A model generated the notes under the pieces. That model was not told the DNA's origin. It did no database searches and worked only from the letters and a program-made list of their open reading frames with translations. A stretch of DNA of 64,000 nt from Certhia americana (Eukaryota; Chordata; Aves; Passeriformes; Certhiidae), in the NCBI GenBank assembly GCA_018697195.1, contig CM031864.1, forward strand, positions 29,315,668-29,379,667. The letters run 5' to 3'. Numbering within the stretch: the first letter of the stretch is position 1; each line of letters opens with the position of its first letter. Positions 18,801 through 32,410 of the stretch are shown piece after piece. A program made the position numbers and the translations under genes.

Positions 18801-21399
18801 AAACAGCAGCTGAGCCGGAGGATTGTTAATTGTTCGTCAACCCCCTTCCAAGCCCGTTGGATCACATGAGGAGATTAGAGCGCCCGGTCACACCCTTTCC
18901 CTCCGCCTCCTTCTCGTGTATCCCCCCCTGACCCGCAGGGGTGGGGGGCAATGTCCCTTCCGCGGGCAGATGGAAGCGCAGGGGGTTCATCCAGCTCTCC
19001 GGGGTGCGAGGCTCCCACGCAGTGTCCGGCTGTAGGAATCACGGCGATGCCGAGCCGTGGCTGTCAGGAGATTGCCGTGCCCAGAGGGCAGCCCCAGCGG
19101 GGTCCCAGCGGGCGCAGGCAGGAGCCCAGGGCAGGCACAAGGAAGGCAGACAAAGCCACCCCAGGCGCTGACCTCAGAAGCTGCCATGTGACTCTGCCTC
19201 AAAGTTACTAAAGCATGACATCAGCCTGGGAGGGGAGCGGCAGGGCTGCCACCAAAATGCTGCCTGGCTTCAACCGGCTGCTGCCTCTGCCCTGCTGCTG
19301 TCTGCCCGGCCCGTCCTGCCTGCCTCTTCCGTGCATCCCCCCGAGCGAAGGGCACGTAGAGCAGGCAGACGTCGAGGCAGGGCTTTGGTGCCCTAGGAAT
19401 AACGTGCTGATGACTGTGCCTGACACCAGGCTGAAACTCGCGGTACCGGGTAGGAGCTCTGCTGCCGAACGTCTTGCACCTCTGCTCCTCCCTGCTGCTG
19501 CTGTGTCTGAGCACTAAGGGGAATGAGGGTTCACTCAGTCCCCATTCCCATCCTGCTAATCCCTGGCCAGAGCTGGGAGAGGCTGCTGTCCCACCTGTTC
19601 CCAGGCAGGGTAGAAGCCAGAAGGCAGTGACTGGAGAGAAATTGTGCCTCGTGCCATCAGGGTGAGGTGGTGAGCGGCAGAACAGGTCAGTCTGCTCGGA
19701 TCCAGGCATCTTCACCCCACAGAGCTCCCACGCTGCGCCTCCTCCACCTGCCTTGGGCTTTTTCTAGCTGGTGTGATGACTGCACTGCTGCTTTTTGTCC
19801 CCGATTTGGGATATGCCCAGCTGACATGCATCAAATCTGACTTTCTGACCCAGGATACCTCCACTGAAGATGTGAACAGCAGTCCTAGAGCTGGTGATGC
19901 ATTTTCCAGGGGCACAGCCAATGCTGTGCCACCAAGGGGACACAGGTGGTGGGCAGAAGAGCTGGCTGCGGTTGAAGAGCTGTGACTGCAGTCCCAGGCA
20001 TGTGAGCCCAGACCTGCCCTGGCTGGTTAGGCTGACCCCAGGGCTTAGGACAGGGTGTTGCTGGCCCTCCGAGGTGCAGGGAGCAGGTTTGGCGGGTCTG
20101 GAAACCCTCGGTTCCCACCGCTGGAGCTCGCGTCCCTCTGGCCTCCCACGCTGGGTGTGGAGGGGACAGCCCCGCTCCTGGCGGCCAGGAGAGGCTCTCC
20201 CTGGTGTGGGCTAAGCTGGGACCTTTTGCCTGTGGGATTTTTTGTCTGTAGGGGAAGCTGGGCCTGGCTGTTTTGGCCGGTGTTTTGGCTGTGTGGCTGA
20301 GTATTCCCCAGTCTGGTCACTTCAGATGGAGCACGGCAGGCTTGATGGAGGAGGGGTGGGCATTTTGAGATGTCAACACCCAGGCTGACATGCTGTTGTG
20401 TCCAACACCCAGAGAGTGGCATTTGAGGTTTTCCGTCTGTGTTTAACCAGGGGAAAACATACATTTGTCCTGAGCGTGGGTTTGCTTATTTTTATTTTTG
20501 GGGAAGGCTCTTGCTATGTCAGTTATGTGTTTGTGTGGCCTCATCTTCATCTATTTTTTGTTACCTCTGTGACCAGCCACTCTTTTGTCCTTCCAGAAAG
20601 CCAGGACATGGTGACAGATCCTGCCAACAAAACATCACGACGGCCTGTGGCTTTCCTTTGGGAGAGTCTGTGGATTCATCCCCTGGGAAAAAAAGGGATG
20701 GAAGCAAGTTGTTATGTGTCAGCTGGGAGTGGAAACTGATACTCTGGGGCAGCACTTCCTTAATTTTAGGCCCTTTCACTTCTTTTCTGCTTGTAAATGG
20801 TGGTTAGTCCTTGGTGGAAGGAGGAGGCTCTGCACTCCAAGCTCTGAGACACCCTCCAAGCTTTCTTGGAGGCTCCCCTAGTGCCTGGAGCTGTGTCTGG
20901 GGGTGACTGTGTTGTCCCCTGTGTCTCCCAGACACCCATCTGATCCTGCCACCAGCTTTCACAGCCTACATCCAAGTGAGGTTTCAGTTCCTAAGCAAGG
21001 TGCTCCGGTTTGCCATGGTCCTCATCACGGTTGGAGATGCCCCAGTTGTCCTCCCCTGTAGCCTTTCCCAACCCTGTTGTAGATCTTCCCTGCCCTGGGC
21101 TTTCTGTGAGCTTTGCTGCCAGACCCCCTGGAGCAGAATTCCGCCTGGCAGCTGGGAAAGCACGGCTTTCTGCTCCACGTCAGGGCAGATTTTCCTTGAA
21201 ATCCTCAAAGACACACTTCGCCCTCCAGCCAACAACAGCACCAGCTCCTTCTCTAACACGATAAGATACCAGAGACCGGGCTGAAATTGCGAGAGACATT
21301 CCTAACCTGACAAAACGGAGGTTGCTCTCGGTTTGATTTGTTTTGTTCGGGTATTTTTTTCCTTCTTTTTTTTCTCCCCAAGGAACGTTTCCATCGCTT

Positions 21400-22492
<1,093 letters not shown>

Positions 22493-22832
22493 TGTCCCCA
22501 CCGCAGAGACTGGCTCCCCGCCGCGGGCTGGGGGGCCCGGAGGTGACACCCAACGAGCACCGCGGGGCTTCGGCGCCGACCAGACCCGGCGCTCTGCGCC
22601 GCCGCACGGGTGGGACCGCGGGGCAGCAGCGGCAGCACTTCCCCGTTCCCCGCCGGCTCCCGGCTGCCGGCACCCGCCCTGGGAGCGCCCCCGGCCCTGC
22701 CCTCCCGGAATTCCCCTTCCCGGCAGAGCCACCGCCCTCCCCGGCGCCCGCGGGAGGCTCCTCGGCTGCCGCCGACCCCGGGGGCGCCCCTGGCGGGTGA
22801 TATTTTAAGCTTGGAAAGTATTAAGTTTATTA

Positions 22833-22838
22833 AATAAA
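22833..22838 (+). terminator. IER5: Poly(A) signal, proximal (AATAAA)
   Basis: AATAAA in TTAAATAAAGTC, about 340 nt after the IER5 stop codon and followed by T/G-rich sequence. Use of this site would give the short transcript. Confidence 0.65.
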
Positions 22839-23080
22839 GTCTCTATTTTGGAAAGGTTTAGGTCAGAACTATTACATGGTGCTTTTTAAAAGTGTTTATT
22901 GAGAGGAACGAAGTTTACAGACGCTCTGACGGAAAGTCCTTGAGCCTGTTTGTTAGGCTTGGTAACTCCCGGTCTTTGTTGTATAAAGGCTTGGGGCTCC
23001 CGTAGGGAATTTTGTACAGTGTTCTCCTTCAGTGATGTATCATGTTTTGTATAAAATGTAATTCTACGTGTACAACACGT

Positions 23081-23086
23081 ATTAAA
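23081..23086 (+). terminator. IER5: Poly(A) signal, distal (ATTAAA)
   Basis: ATTAAA, the commonest variant hexamer, followed by a TTTTCAACTGTATGAGCC stretch and a GTT-rich region (CCTGTTTGTGCC) that could serve as the downstream element. It is a candidate for the main 3' end near 23105. Confidence 0.6.
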
Positions 23087-25965
23087 TATTTTCAACTGTA
23101 TGAGCCTAGTTCCTGTTTGTGCCCCGCTGGCTCGAGGGGGAGGAGGGCAGGCAGCAGCTGGGGTGTGGTTCTGCATGTCTGTGGCTGGATCCACCCAGCC
23201 TCGCCAGAGGCTTGGGGTGGGTTGGAGTCCAGCTCTTCCGGGAGCTGGGGAAGAAGGGGAACTTATGCCAGGGTGCCTGGAGTCCTTCCCAGGATCTTCC
23301 AGGTGCTCCCACTGCTCTTCTGGCTACAGCCTCTTCTCGGGGCCAGAGCTGCCGTGGCATTTGAGGTCTTGCTCTGAAAGCATTTAATGTGCAAAGTCAC
23401 TGTCTGTGGGTGGAAAGCGGTTGCTAAATCCCGGAGGACCAGCTGGATGCAGTCTGACCAAGCCTGTGGCACAGCTGGGATGAGCACTGGCCTCCAGCGT
23501 TGCCTGCTTGGAGATCCGGATTGGGGCTGTGTGTGTGGGCTCTATCCAGCAGAACACAGCTACTGCTCTACAAGAAGTGTTTCTGTGCCTCTTCCCTACT
23601 GTTACTTGCAGAATAGTTCAAACGATAAATATCAAGAGGGTTTTTTTCTTCTCTTTCATTATCAGTAAAACTATAACTGGGTTCAAGTTCCTGCTCTTAG
23701 GGGTGGGGAGAAAAGTTTGGCCTCAGCTTCGCAGTGAATGGAGCGCCCCAAGGCGCTGTAATTAGACTGAATTGTGGGGGAATTTTTTTTTTTTTCACTG
23801 CTTCTTGCTGGAAGATTCACTAGAGGCTTCTCTGCTCCTAATTAATGAACTTTTCAACTGAGGATTGCATCTCTGGCAAGTCGAAGATGTATTTGTGCGC
23901 TGTGAAATGCAGCCTGAGATATGTGGCTGAACCTTGTGAGCCCGTTTTGGGTGGGGCATGAGAAGTGACCAGCAGGGGGTTTTTAACACCTTCGATCTGT
24001 GAGAACTGGAAGTGTTGGGCTTGGGTCATCCCAAAGCAGGAGGATGGGAGAGATTAGGAGGAACTGCCTGCTCTGGGGTGGCTTTTGTGTACAATTTAAT
24101 AGCTCCTTATTCTTAGGTAAAAGCAAAAGTCCTATTATCTTAATTTTCTAGGTAATTGCACCTAATGGTGACACAATTTCAATCTGGTAGATGACATGAG
24201 GAAATGTTATTCCTGATGTGATGAGACACTTCACTCAGAGACCTTTGGGAGGTGATGGGAAAGCACTGCTTCCCTTGTACAGGTGCTCTCCAGGAGAACC
24301 CCACAGTCTCACTCCTGGCTCAAGGGAGGTGAGATCACCTCAGGATCTCTCCAGTGAGAGGAGAACAGCAGGAGAAGGAGGATGGTTACAGAGGACTATC
24401 CCCCCAGCTCTCCTGCTCCCTCAGAAGCTGGGCTGGAGGGTAGAAACAGCCTCCTGCTCCAGCACCAGCATACTTCCCAAGGCTGGGGGGGAGCAGGTTT
24501 CAGTCCTACTGCTTGTCCACCAGCAGCATCTCCATGGAAGCGGATGATTTTGACCAGCTTCCAAATCCCAAAATGGGATGGGGCACTCTTGATCTTGCCG
24601 TTTCCAAAAGTTTTCTGGGCATCCAAGCCCTGGAAGATCACCTGGTCCTGCTGGTTTTTGTGGCCCTGGTGTCCCTACACAGACAAGACCCAACCTCCCT
24701 CTGGCACAGAGCACCCAGCAGGGCTCATCTACTCTGTCTTCCAGAGGAGAGTTGTGCAACAGCTTAATTGCTGCTGGCCTCTGCAAACAGGGCAGAGGCT
24801 GCCCACAGATGCCCACGCAGCTCCCTTGGGCTCGTGTGACCTCTTGGGGAGCTGCCTGAGCTGAGTGAGTTCTCCCTTCCCAGCTCATGGCCACGGAGCT
24901 GTGTCCCCAAAAGACCCAGCCCAGCTCCATCTGCTGTGCTGACACACGCCTAGTTTGGTCCCATGGCTGTGTTTTTATGTGTGGGGTTTGCTCCCTGGGA
25001 TGTGCGTGTCCCTGGGGAGCCTCTGGCTGCTGTGGCTGAGTGGGACAGAAAAAATAATGGAGATGGGATAGCTGCTGGTGAGCTCTGCTGAGGGGTCTGG
25101 ATCAAACCAGCCTCAAATCAAAAAGATCCCTAATAATGACACTGTGTCACTTTTGGAATCAATTTTTCTGTTTTATTTTATTTTTTTACTCACCCAAAAG
25201 TGCTGCTTTTTTTGGTGACTTCTTTTCCCCCCTCAATTCCTATAATCACTTTTACCTAAGCAGGGTCTGTTTTCCTTAATTCATCTGTTCTGTTGTGCTG
25301 CTTCAACCCTGTAACTTTTCCTTCTGTTCACAGAGTTAGAGATGAGGCTGACAGAGGAGAGAGCTGAGCAAGGACAGGGACTGAGCTCGAGCTGAGGCTA
25401 ATGACCTAAACTCACTGCCCAGGCCAATGTTGAAGGAGGGAAGAGAAGTGCATAAATAAGCCAGATAAAAATAAAAACTTCCATCACTTGGGAGAGAGGG
25501 TGACTTCTATGGAAACTCCCTCACCGGGTCGAGGAGGAGATGACTTAATGGGAAGATGGCAGTATCCTACCCTTCCTAGAATAGTAACGAGCTGCTGGAA
25601 GCGCTCGCCTCGGCTGCTGCCCTTCCCCCAGTTCGGGTCAGGTCCCGTGGGAGAGGAGAAATGCTGGGAAAATCCTTTAGCACAGCCGGAGGGTGAGATA
25701 GATGCTGGCAGAGGGAGCGTGGCAGCTGGGCTGACAGGGTGATGCTAGGGAAGGAGAGCAGGCAGCAGCCTTTCACCTTTCTCATGCTGTAATCATCCAG
25801 GAGCAGTCCCTGGCTGCAGCTCCGGGCGGGTGAGCTGCGGCTCTCCTCAGGGATACCTTCTGGGGAAAGGGAATGACTTAAAATCGGCTCTCACCAATAA
25901 GGGAGTGTCAATGGTGTGAATCATCTCGGCTTTTAAAGGTGTCTAGCCGGGGCCAGGTGCCAGCA

Positions 25966-26035
25966 GGGGCTGGGGGAAGCCCTCGGGGCTGTGGGAAACC
26001 CTTGGGGCTGGAGGAAACCCTCGGGGCTGGGAGCC
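25966..26035. repeat. 19-bp tandem repeat, about 3.7 copies
   Basis: Units start at 25966, 25985, 26004 and 26023 (partial), each beginning GGGGCTG and ending in AACCCTC or a variant. The array is unrelated in sequence to the STX6 minisatellite, although the unit length is the same. Confidence 0.85.
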
Positions 26036-26250
26036 GATGGGCACCCAGGGGTTCGCAGGAGGCTTTGCGTTTCACTCCGGCTGCTCTCGCTCTCTTGGCC
26101 TGATGCAACCCGGCCATTCCTCCTCTCCTGGGGCAGAGGAAGGGGAGGAAGGCCCTGCACACTCACTGCTGCAGCATCCTGTGTCAGCGCTCAGGAATCC
26201 GGCAGGCTGCTGAGAGGGAGGCGGGAGGAAGGCCAGCAGCGGGGCTGGGC

Positions 26251-26495
26251 CTGCTGGGGCCTCTCCCTGCCTGGGGAGCCGCGGGGAACCCGAGGGTACC
26301 AGAGCATCCCCGGGGACTGCACCTCCTGGGATCTCTCCCTGCCTGGGGAGCCAGGGAATACTAGAGCATCCCTGGAGACTGCGTCTCCTGGGATCTCTTC
26401 CAGCCTGGGGGTACTGGATCATCCCTGTGGGCTGTGCCTCCTGGGGTGTCTCCCTGCCTGGGGAGCCTGGGGACATCAGAGCAGCCCTGGCAGGA
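26251..26495. repeat. Degenerate minisatellite, 4 units of 53-72 bp
   Basis: Units start at about 26251, 26323, 26385 and 26438. Each opens with CTCCTGGGR (CTGCTGGGG in unit 1), continues through TCTCCCTGCCTGGGGAGCC and ends around AGAGCATCCC and GGGACTG. The unit lengths of 72, 62 and 53 bp show internal deletions. The reading frame is not preserved, so it is not a coding repeat. Confidence 0.85.
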
Positions 26496-29400
26496 AGCTT
26501 TGCCAAAGGCTAAACCCCAGGATAAGGGTTTTTTTGGGGGGGGAAAGGAGGGATGGGGGAGTGCTGTGGCATAATGCTGTGTGCTTAGATCCTAGCTCCA
26601 AAGGCTGATGAGAGGCATGCCTGGATCTCCCGAGCTGCTGCGGGGCTTGCATCTGTCTCCAATGTACTGTGCTTGCTGGCAGTGCTCTGCCAATATATAT
26701 TTAGGGTGGGTGGGAGGACCCCCCCCTCCCGGTCCCTGGCGGGTTGGAGGGTTCTTGCAGGGGAGCAGGGAGAGGCTCCGTGTTTTCCTGGGCAGGGTGG
26801 TCCAGCCAGGGGGAGGAGGAAGGCGGTGGAGCTTGCTGGCAGGGCTAAGGTTCGTGGAAAACTCCAGGGCTTCTTCCAAGGAGGATCCTTTGAGAGGCTG
26901 GAGTGGAGCAGAGAGAGGGGTTGGCACTGTGAGGGGATGGCTGGAGTGGGAAGAAGCTGGCTGGAAGGTGCCCCGAGCTGCTTTGGCAAGGAGGAAACCA
27001 AATGGAAGAGAGTGATTCCAGGCCAGCACAGTTCCTGGAGGCAGGGTCAGGGCCAGGCGAGCACCGGGATGAGAGACAAACACAAACAACTCCCTTCTCC
27101 CGGTCTTCTGGTTGTGATTTCTGCTCCCGACATGCAAACCCTGAGGGGTCCCCCTCCCCTCCCTCCTTCTCCCCAGCTGGGCGAGGGCTGGCCTGGCCGC
27201 CTAATGAAATGCAGAGCTGCTTGGGAGAGCAGGAGGAAAAAAAAAGGCTCTGTTTGAGGTTTTGTGCCTCTGGTTTCCTCTGGCCCTCTCTCCCAGCGGG
27301 GTGATTTATTGGTGATGGAGCCTGGGGAGAGGGGGAGGGAAGGGCTTAGAGCTGCAGGCAAATAGTCATCCTTTCCCAAGCACTCACGCGAGGCAAAGGG
27401 AAAACGGGGAGGAGAGGGAAGTAAACTGCCTGGGCAGCAGCTGAGGAGCATCATTTACTGGAACTGAGCTCTTCCGAGTTTCTCCCAGTTGCTCTGAGGT
27501 GGTGTTTGAGTACTTTGCACACCAAAGGACTGGATGCCCTCTCGATCCCAATTTTCCCACTTTCTCTCCTTCCTCTCTTTACTCCAAGGCTGTGGGGTGC
27601 CATCTGGGCTGGTTCTTGTGTCCCACTTGCTTCTCTGGTGCGGCCAGGGGTGGACACTTCATCCTTTTTCCCTTTCCTGCAGCCACAGCCAAGGAGGCCA
27701 GCCAGACCTTTCCCAGGCTGGCAGAAAAACAGAGCTACCGATTGTCGCTAACCTGTTTTCGGTCACCTGAGTGCCCCAAAAGTGACATGCTCTGACCTGC
27801 CTGGTTGCAGATGTATTTGCTGCCGGCAGCTACCCTGGCTCAGACCAGCCTTACATTTAACCCAGGCTTTAGGCTTTGCCACGTTGCTGCAGTGCTGCCA
27901 GCAGTGAGGTGTCCCTGTCCTGCGGGATGCTCCGGTGTGCTGCTGTGTTGCAGGGTGACCTCCTGCTCGGGAGAAGCAGCCAGGGCTGTCTGTTTTCATG
28001 CTTGCTGCTCTGGTTGGGAACCAATGTGGTTTCCTAGGGGGAAGGTCTCCTCCTCCTCCTCTTCGCCTCTGCTGACAGAGTCTGACCTCAGCTGTCGTCC
28101 CTGGCAGTGCAGGGGATTAATCTGAGCCTCGGGACAGGTTGAGGCATGTCCAAGGCAGAGGAGAGCTTCATGCGTACAGACACAGAGGAAGGAACAAAAA
28201 CAATTCCCAGGGAAATATTTTCCTGCTGCTTTTCCTGGCAGAGAGCAGAGCATGAGGAAAAGACCTTGCTTTAAATTGCTTGCAGGAGAACTCCATCCGG
28301 GGATCCGCTTTCCCTTGGCCTCCCACACCCCACGAAGCTCACCCCCTACCCCAGACCCACAATGGGGTAGGCACAAAGGGATGCTCAGCCCCCCGAGGTG
28401 CCCGCTCAGCATCCCGGGCTCTGCTGAACCAAGGATTGCCTCCAACTCCCGCTGCCTGCCAAGCTCCAGCTGCAGGGAGCCAACCCAGAGCATTTGGAAA
28501 GCGAGGGGAAGGAACCTCCCCGGCACAGAGCTGTGACAGGGTCCGCTGGTGGACTCTGCCCTTTGCCTGCTCCGGCCTCGGCCGCCCTCCTCCTCCTCCT
28601 TGTGTGCTGTTTGCTTTGGCAAGCGTCAGCCTCCACCCTGCCAGCAGAGCCCTGCGGTCCCGTGTCAGGCAGAGCGGGGGCAAGCCAGAGGCGCGGGGAA
28701 TGGAGAACAGGGAGGGAAGTGGAGAAGCAGACGGCTGGCTGGGCGGATGGGACATGCAGACCCTGCTGTGAAGGGCAGGAAGGACACGGCTCGCTCGGAA
28801 ATCTGGAGGGTGGGCTGGGAGAGGCAGGAAAGGGGAGAGAGAGCAGGAAGCAGGGAGCGTAGCCAGAGTGGGATGCAGAGGTGGGAGCCCCAGGGTCACC
28901 CCAGGCTTGGTCTGTGGGAGTCCTGTGGGTGTCTGCTCCTCTCAGCCTGGGGCTGGGGCATTTGGCGTGGCTCTCTTCCTGGAACCAGCAGAGAATGCTG
29001 GCAGTTTGGCACAGTAGCAGCAGATTTCCCCTGGCACTGTCCCTCGTGGAGCTGGGGTCCCAGCTGGAGCATGGCTGGAGCATCACGAGGAAAAAAAGGG
29101 AGGAAATGACTGTTTCAGCCGTGTCCCACTCAGTTTCTCAGATTTATTCCTGCTAACCTGGGCATTGAGCAGTGCCGGCAGGCAAGTGGGCTTTGCCAGC
29201 ACTTGTGATACTCCATCCCAGCTGCTTCCATCCACCATGGGTAGTGGCAGTGTGTGTTGGTGGAAGTGCCAAGCCAGGAGCCAGGGCAGGACGAAGGTTT
29301 GCCCCCAAGGCACGGTGCTGAAGACACCAAGTATCCCTGCCTTATCTTGACTGGCTTAAAGGAGGCTGTGGGAGCAGTGCAGTGCTCTATCTCTATGGCA

Positions 29401-29814
29401 ATGCGACTGCTACTTTTTAAGGCAGGAGGAATTGATGTGGTTTTTTTGCCCCAAACTGTCCCAGGGCAGTGTTTTACAGCAGTCAGAGTGCAACATCAAC
29501 AAGCATCTACAGTCCTATGGGATTGAGCAAGTTGTGAAGGGCAATAGGATACCCTCACCACTCTGGGTTAGACAGAAACCCCTGGAGCCCAAACTTGCCC
29601 CTAGCCCAGGGCTGTGTGGATGGAAAACCCTGAGGGTAAGGGTGTGGGGAGGGCAGAGCTGGCCACTGCCTGTTTGCAGCCTTGTGTGCTCTGGTGGGAA
29701 TATTTGACCCCATGAGCCCTTGACATGGTGGGAGGCTGGGAGGAGCTGCATCCGGAGGAAGGCACAACTCCTGTGGGAAGGCAGGAGGGACGGAAGGATG
29801 TACAGGGGAGGGAA

Positions 29815-30003
29815 CCAGGACTTTTCTTCCTGTCCTTTGGAACAGGTTTCCCAGAGAAGCTGTGAATGCTGTATCCCTGGAAGTGTCCAAGCCCAGGTTG
29901 GATGGGGCTTGGAGCAACCTGAGATAGAGGAAAGTGTCCCTGCACATGGCAGGAGGGTTAGATCTTTAAAAGTCCCTTCCAGCCCAAACTGTTCTATGAT
30001 TCC
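29815..30003 (+). mobile_element. CR1 LINE 3' end, plus orientation
   Basis: It contains TGGAACAGGTTTCCCAGAGA, CCCTGGAAGTGTCCAAG, GGTTGGATGGGGCTTGGAGC, AGTCCCTTCCAGCCCAAAC and the terminal TTCTATGATTC. About 190 bp remain. It drives the overlapping 300-codon frames seen on both strands here. Confidence 0.92.
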
Positions 30004-32376
30004 CTTCTCTGTGGTGAGGCATGGCTGGTTACGGAGAGTTAAAAAACTCTCTCTGTTGTTTCCAAGCAGGGATTTACCCTGTGCCACACTCTCCTTCACT
30101 GCTCTGGCACCCAGCAAGGGCAATGGCAGCACCCAGCACCCCACAGCCTGTGCCACTTCCTTCAGTGCAGTGTCTCTGCCCCGTGGCTTTGCTGTTAATG
30201 GAAAGCAAATGTCAGCAGGATGTAAACACTGGATGGAGGGAGCTGGGTATAAACCCCCCTGGATATTCATGGCGTTGTTCTCCCATCCCTTCTCAGAGCA
30301 TGGCTCTGTCCTTAGAGGACAGCACCGGTGGGACAATTGTTCTCCCAGCCTTATCCTTGTTGTGGTTTTCCAGGAGGAATTGTTTTGTGTTAAAGGGCCA
30401 ATGTGCAGGAAGGTGGCCCGGGTGACACATGACTCGTGCTTGACCTTGTCTCCCTTTGGTCCTGGCACTGCTCCCTGCGCTGGGCTCACTGAAATTCCCT
30501 TCCTGGAAACAGCAAAGGAGCGAGTGTTTGCCGTCGGCTCAGGAGAGTGTGACGTGATGTCCCTGGTCAGTGGCCAGGTGGGGAGGGACCAGCCACGCTG
30601 TGCTCAGAGCAGAGCCACAGGGCTGGCTGTTGCTGCGAGAGCACCAGAAGTCACTTCTCAGGGGGGCTCGTGTCCAGGCTGGAGGGAAGGCTGTTAAAAA
30701 TAAACAGGGTGACAAGTGGCAGGAGGAAGGAGCCACCTCTCCTGTCCCCACATTCCTCCCTGGGGAAGGAGAGTGGCTCCGCTGCCTGGCGAGCGGAGCA
30801 CAACGCCGGGCTCTGATCCCAGCCCTGCCATGCTGGCAAGGTCAATCCCCTCCCAGGTCACCCCAGTGCCTCACTCTTCCGGCCACAGTCTGCTCCTTCG
30901 CTCTCAGCTCCCAGTGGAAGCCCGGCAATCCCGGTTTTGTGCCCGTGGCAGTCTCTGGAGTCGCAGAGCTCCCGGTGCAGAGCTGGCTGTGTCTCCTCCG
31001 GCTGTGGAGAAGCTGCGGAGCGCCGGGGGTAGTGGGAGCTTGGCCGTGTGCTCAGCCGTTCTTCGCTCTGCCGCTCTTTTCCGAGCTCAGCCTGGGGTGA
31101 AGCAGCCGCTTGGCAAAAGCAGCCGGCGCATCCCCCTGCGGCTCCTGCCCGCCCGGCCATGCGTCGCTTCGTGTTAGATCAGGAGTGGAGGAGGCTGGAA
31201 TGACCTTGAGAGATGCTGTGTGGTGCCAGCCTGGAGATAGCCTGGCAAGGGATAAGCCAGGCTTTGCCTTTGTGGAACTCAGCCCCCGTGAGATTAAGTG
31301 GCTGTCCTATCCCAGACCTCATCGTTTTGGGGATTAGTTTGAGGTTCAGGGATCTGGGAGCTCTTCATCCAAGGCAACGCCACCCAAACCCAGCTGCATC
31401 TGTTCAGATAAGGGGTTGGTGTCTGTAAGGACACGCTCAGGGCTGGCCAGGCAACGTGCTGCTATCATTTCCCAGAGCCAGTGGCCTGGGACTTGCCCCT
31501 ACACATACCTGCACAGTGATTCACATCTCCAGCTCGAGACCAGCATGAGTGTGCATGGAAATCAGGTGAATTCTTTTGGCCCTGCCGGGGGCAGAAGACT
31601 CATCATCCTCTCTCCTGCTCCTCCTCTGCCCTGTGAGTTCCCACGGTGGCAGCCAATGGTGCTTATCTCCGTGGGAACAAGGGCACTGCCCATCCATCAT
31701 CAGATGTGCTTCAAAGCGCCTGACTCTGCTGGGAGGGATTGCGGGTCACAGCCTGGTGCTTCTCCAAATGCAGTGGCCAGCTTGTTGTGCAAGTGGGTGC
31801 CACAGGCTGTGTCCACGCTTTGGGGACAGGTTTTGTGCCAGAGTACCCTGGGAAAGTTGGGCTGAGCTGTGGGCCAGCCCGGGATGCAGCTCACCATGGA
31901 AAGAGAGGCTCAGCGACAAGAAAGTGTCAATACCATCACCAACATATGAATGTCACCTTTGGGTGTAATCCTTGGCGACTGTGTCCTGCTGGTGCCTGCT
32001 AAACCCTGGCTGAGACGTGGGGGAAAAGCAGGACCTAATTGAAAGCAGGTTGTAAATGGAGCTCCTCTCGTTTCCTTTCCTTGTGCAGCAAAGCCCTCTC
32101 GTGGAAGTTTGCAGTAGCTTGCCAGGGAAAATCTGGCTGCTGCAATGTGCTGCCTCTTCCCGGGAAATGGTCTGCTCCCTGTGACTCTGTCCCCTGCGGT
32201 CCCGTGGCTCAGAGGAGCTGGGACAGACCCAAATGTGCCATCGCACCCTTGGAGTGCCCATCTGCACGTCAGTGCTGTGTGAATGCCTTTCATCCCATGG
32301 GGATTCCCAGGTTTTTCCAGGGAGCTGCTGAACCTGCTCTCTCGGCTGTGCTAGGAGATGCTTGGCACCTGAAAGC

Positions 32377-32410
<34 letters not shown>

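Larger units (their letters stand above)
13079..21380. other. STX6-IER5 intergenic region
   Basis: There is no protein-coding gene that I can support. It holds CR1 fragments at 13.2 and 15.0 kb, a near-palindrome with AGAACA half-sites (15845-15904), a 22-bp tandem duplication (16373-16416), a CpG-rich patch at 16.68-16.76 kb with an ATTAAT core, and a CpG island at 18.23-18.80 kb. In mammals MR1 occupies this interval. No MHC-class-I-like or immunoglobulin-like frame is visible here. The long frames at 13.8-14.8 and 18.06-18.83 kb have no family hallmarks and are mirrored on the other strand. Confidence 0.7.
22493..23105 (+). other. IER5: IER5 3' UTR
   Basis: GC-rich to about 22800, then abruptly AT-rich. 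Two poly(A) signals end it: AATAAA at 22833-22838 and ATTAAA at 23081-23086. The segment 22860-23100 (with ATAAAATGTAATTCTACGTG-like sequence) has the texture of a conserved immediate-early 3' UTR end. No ATTTA pentamer was found. Confidence 0.75.
23106..29810. other. Intergenic sequence downstream of IER5
   Basis: No supported gene. AT-rich patches with the look of conserved non-coding DNA lie at 24090-24215 and 25390-25560. Two tandem-repeat arrays lie at 25966-26035 and 26251-26495. A CTCF-like CCAGCAGGGGG lies at 23969-23979. Long frames in 26.5-29.1 kb occur on both strands over the same bases and are rich in P, S, G, W and R, which is the signature of non-coding GC-rich DNA. Confidence 0.65.

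Noticed and set aside
18061..18829. 197- and 253-codon frames over the 18 kb CpG island
   Set aside because: They are mirrored on both strands in a CpG-dense region. No signal, domain or splice logic supports a gene.
21382..21392. GGAACGTTTCC as a heat-shock element for IER5
   Set aside because: The pentamer spacing is wrong (not nGAAnnTTCn), so I do not list it as a site, although HSF1 control of IER5 is known in mammals.
23679..23691. GGTTCAAGTTCC resembling a tRNA B box
   Set aside because: No A box at the right distance and no cloverleaf-capable arms, so it is not a tRNA gene or a tRNA-derived SINE head.
29515..30697. Two 320-codon frames on opposite strands
   Set aside because: They overlap almost completely, include a CR1 fragment, and show no domain or splice structure. 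Chance frames are more likely.
32379..32407. A29 tract as the tail of a processed pseudogene
   Set aside because: There is no AATAAA just upstream, no recognisable gene copy and no target-site duplication that I could see.
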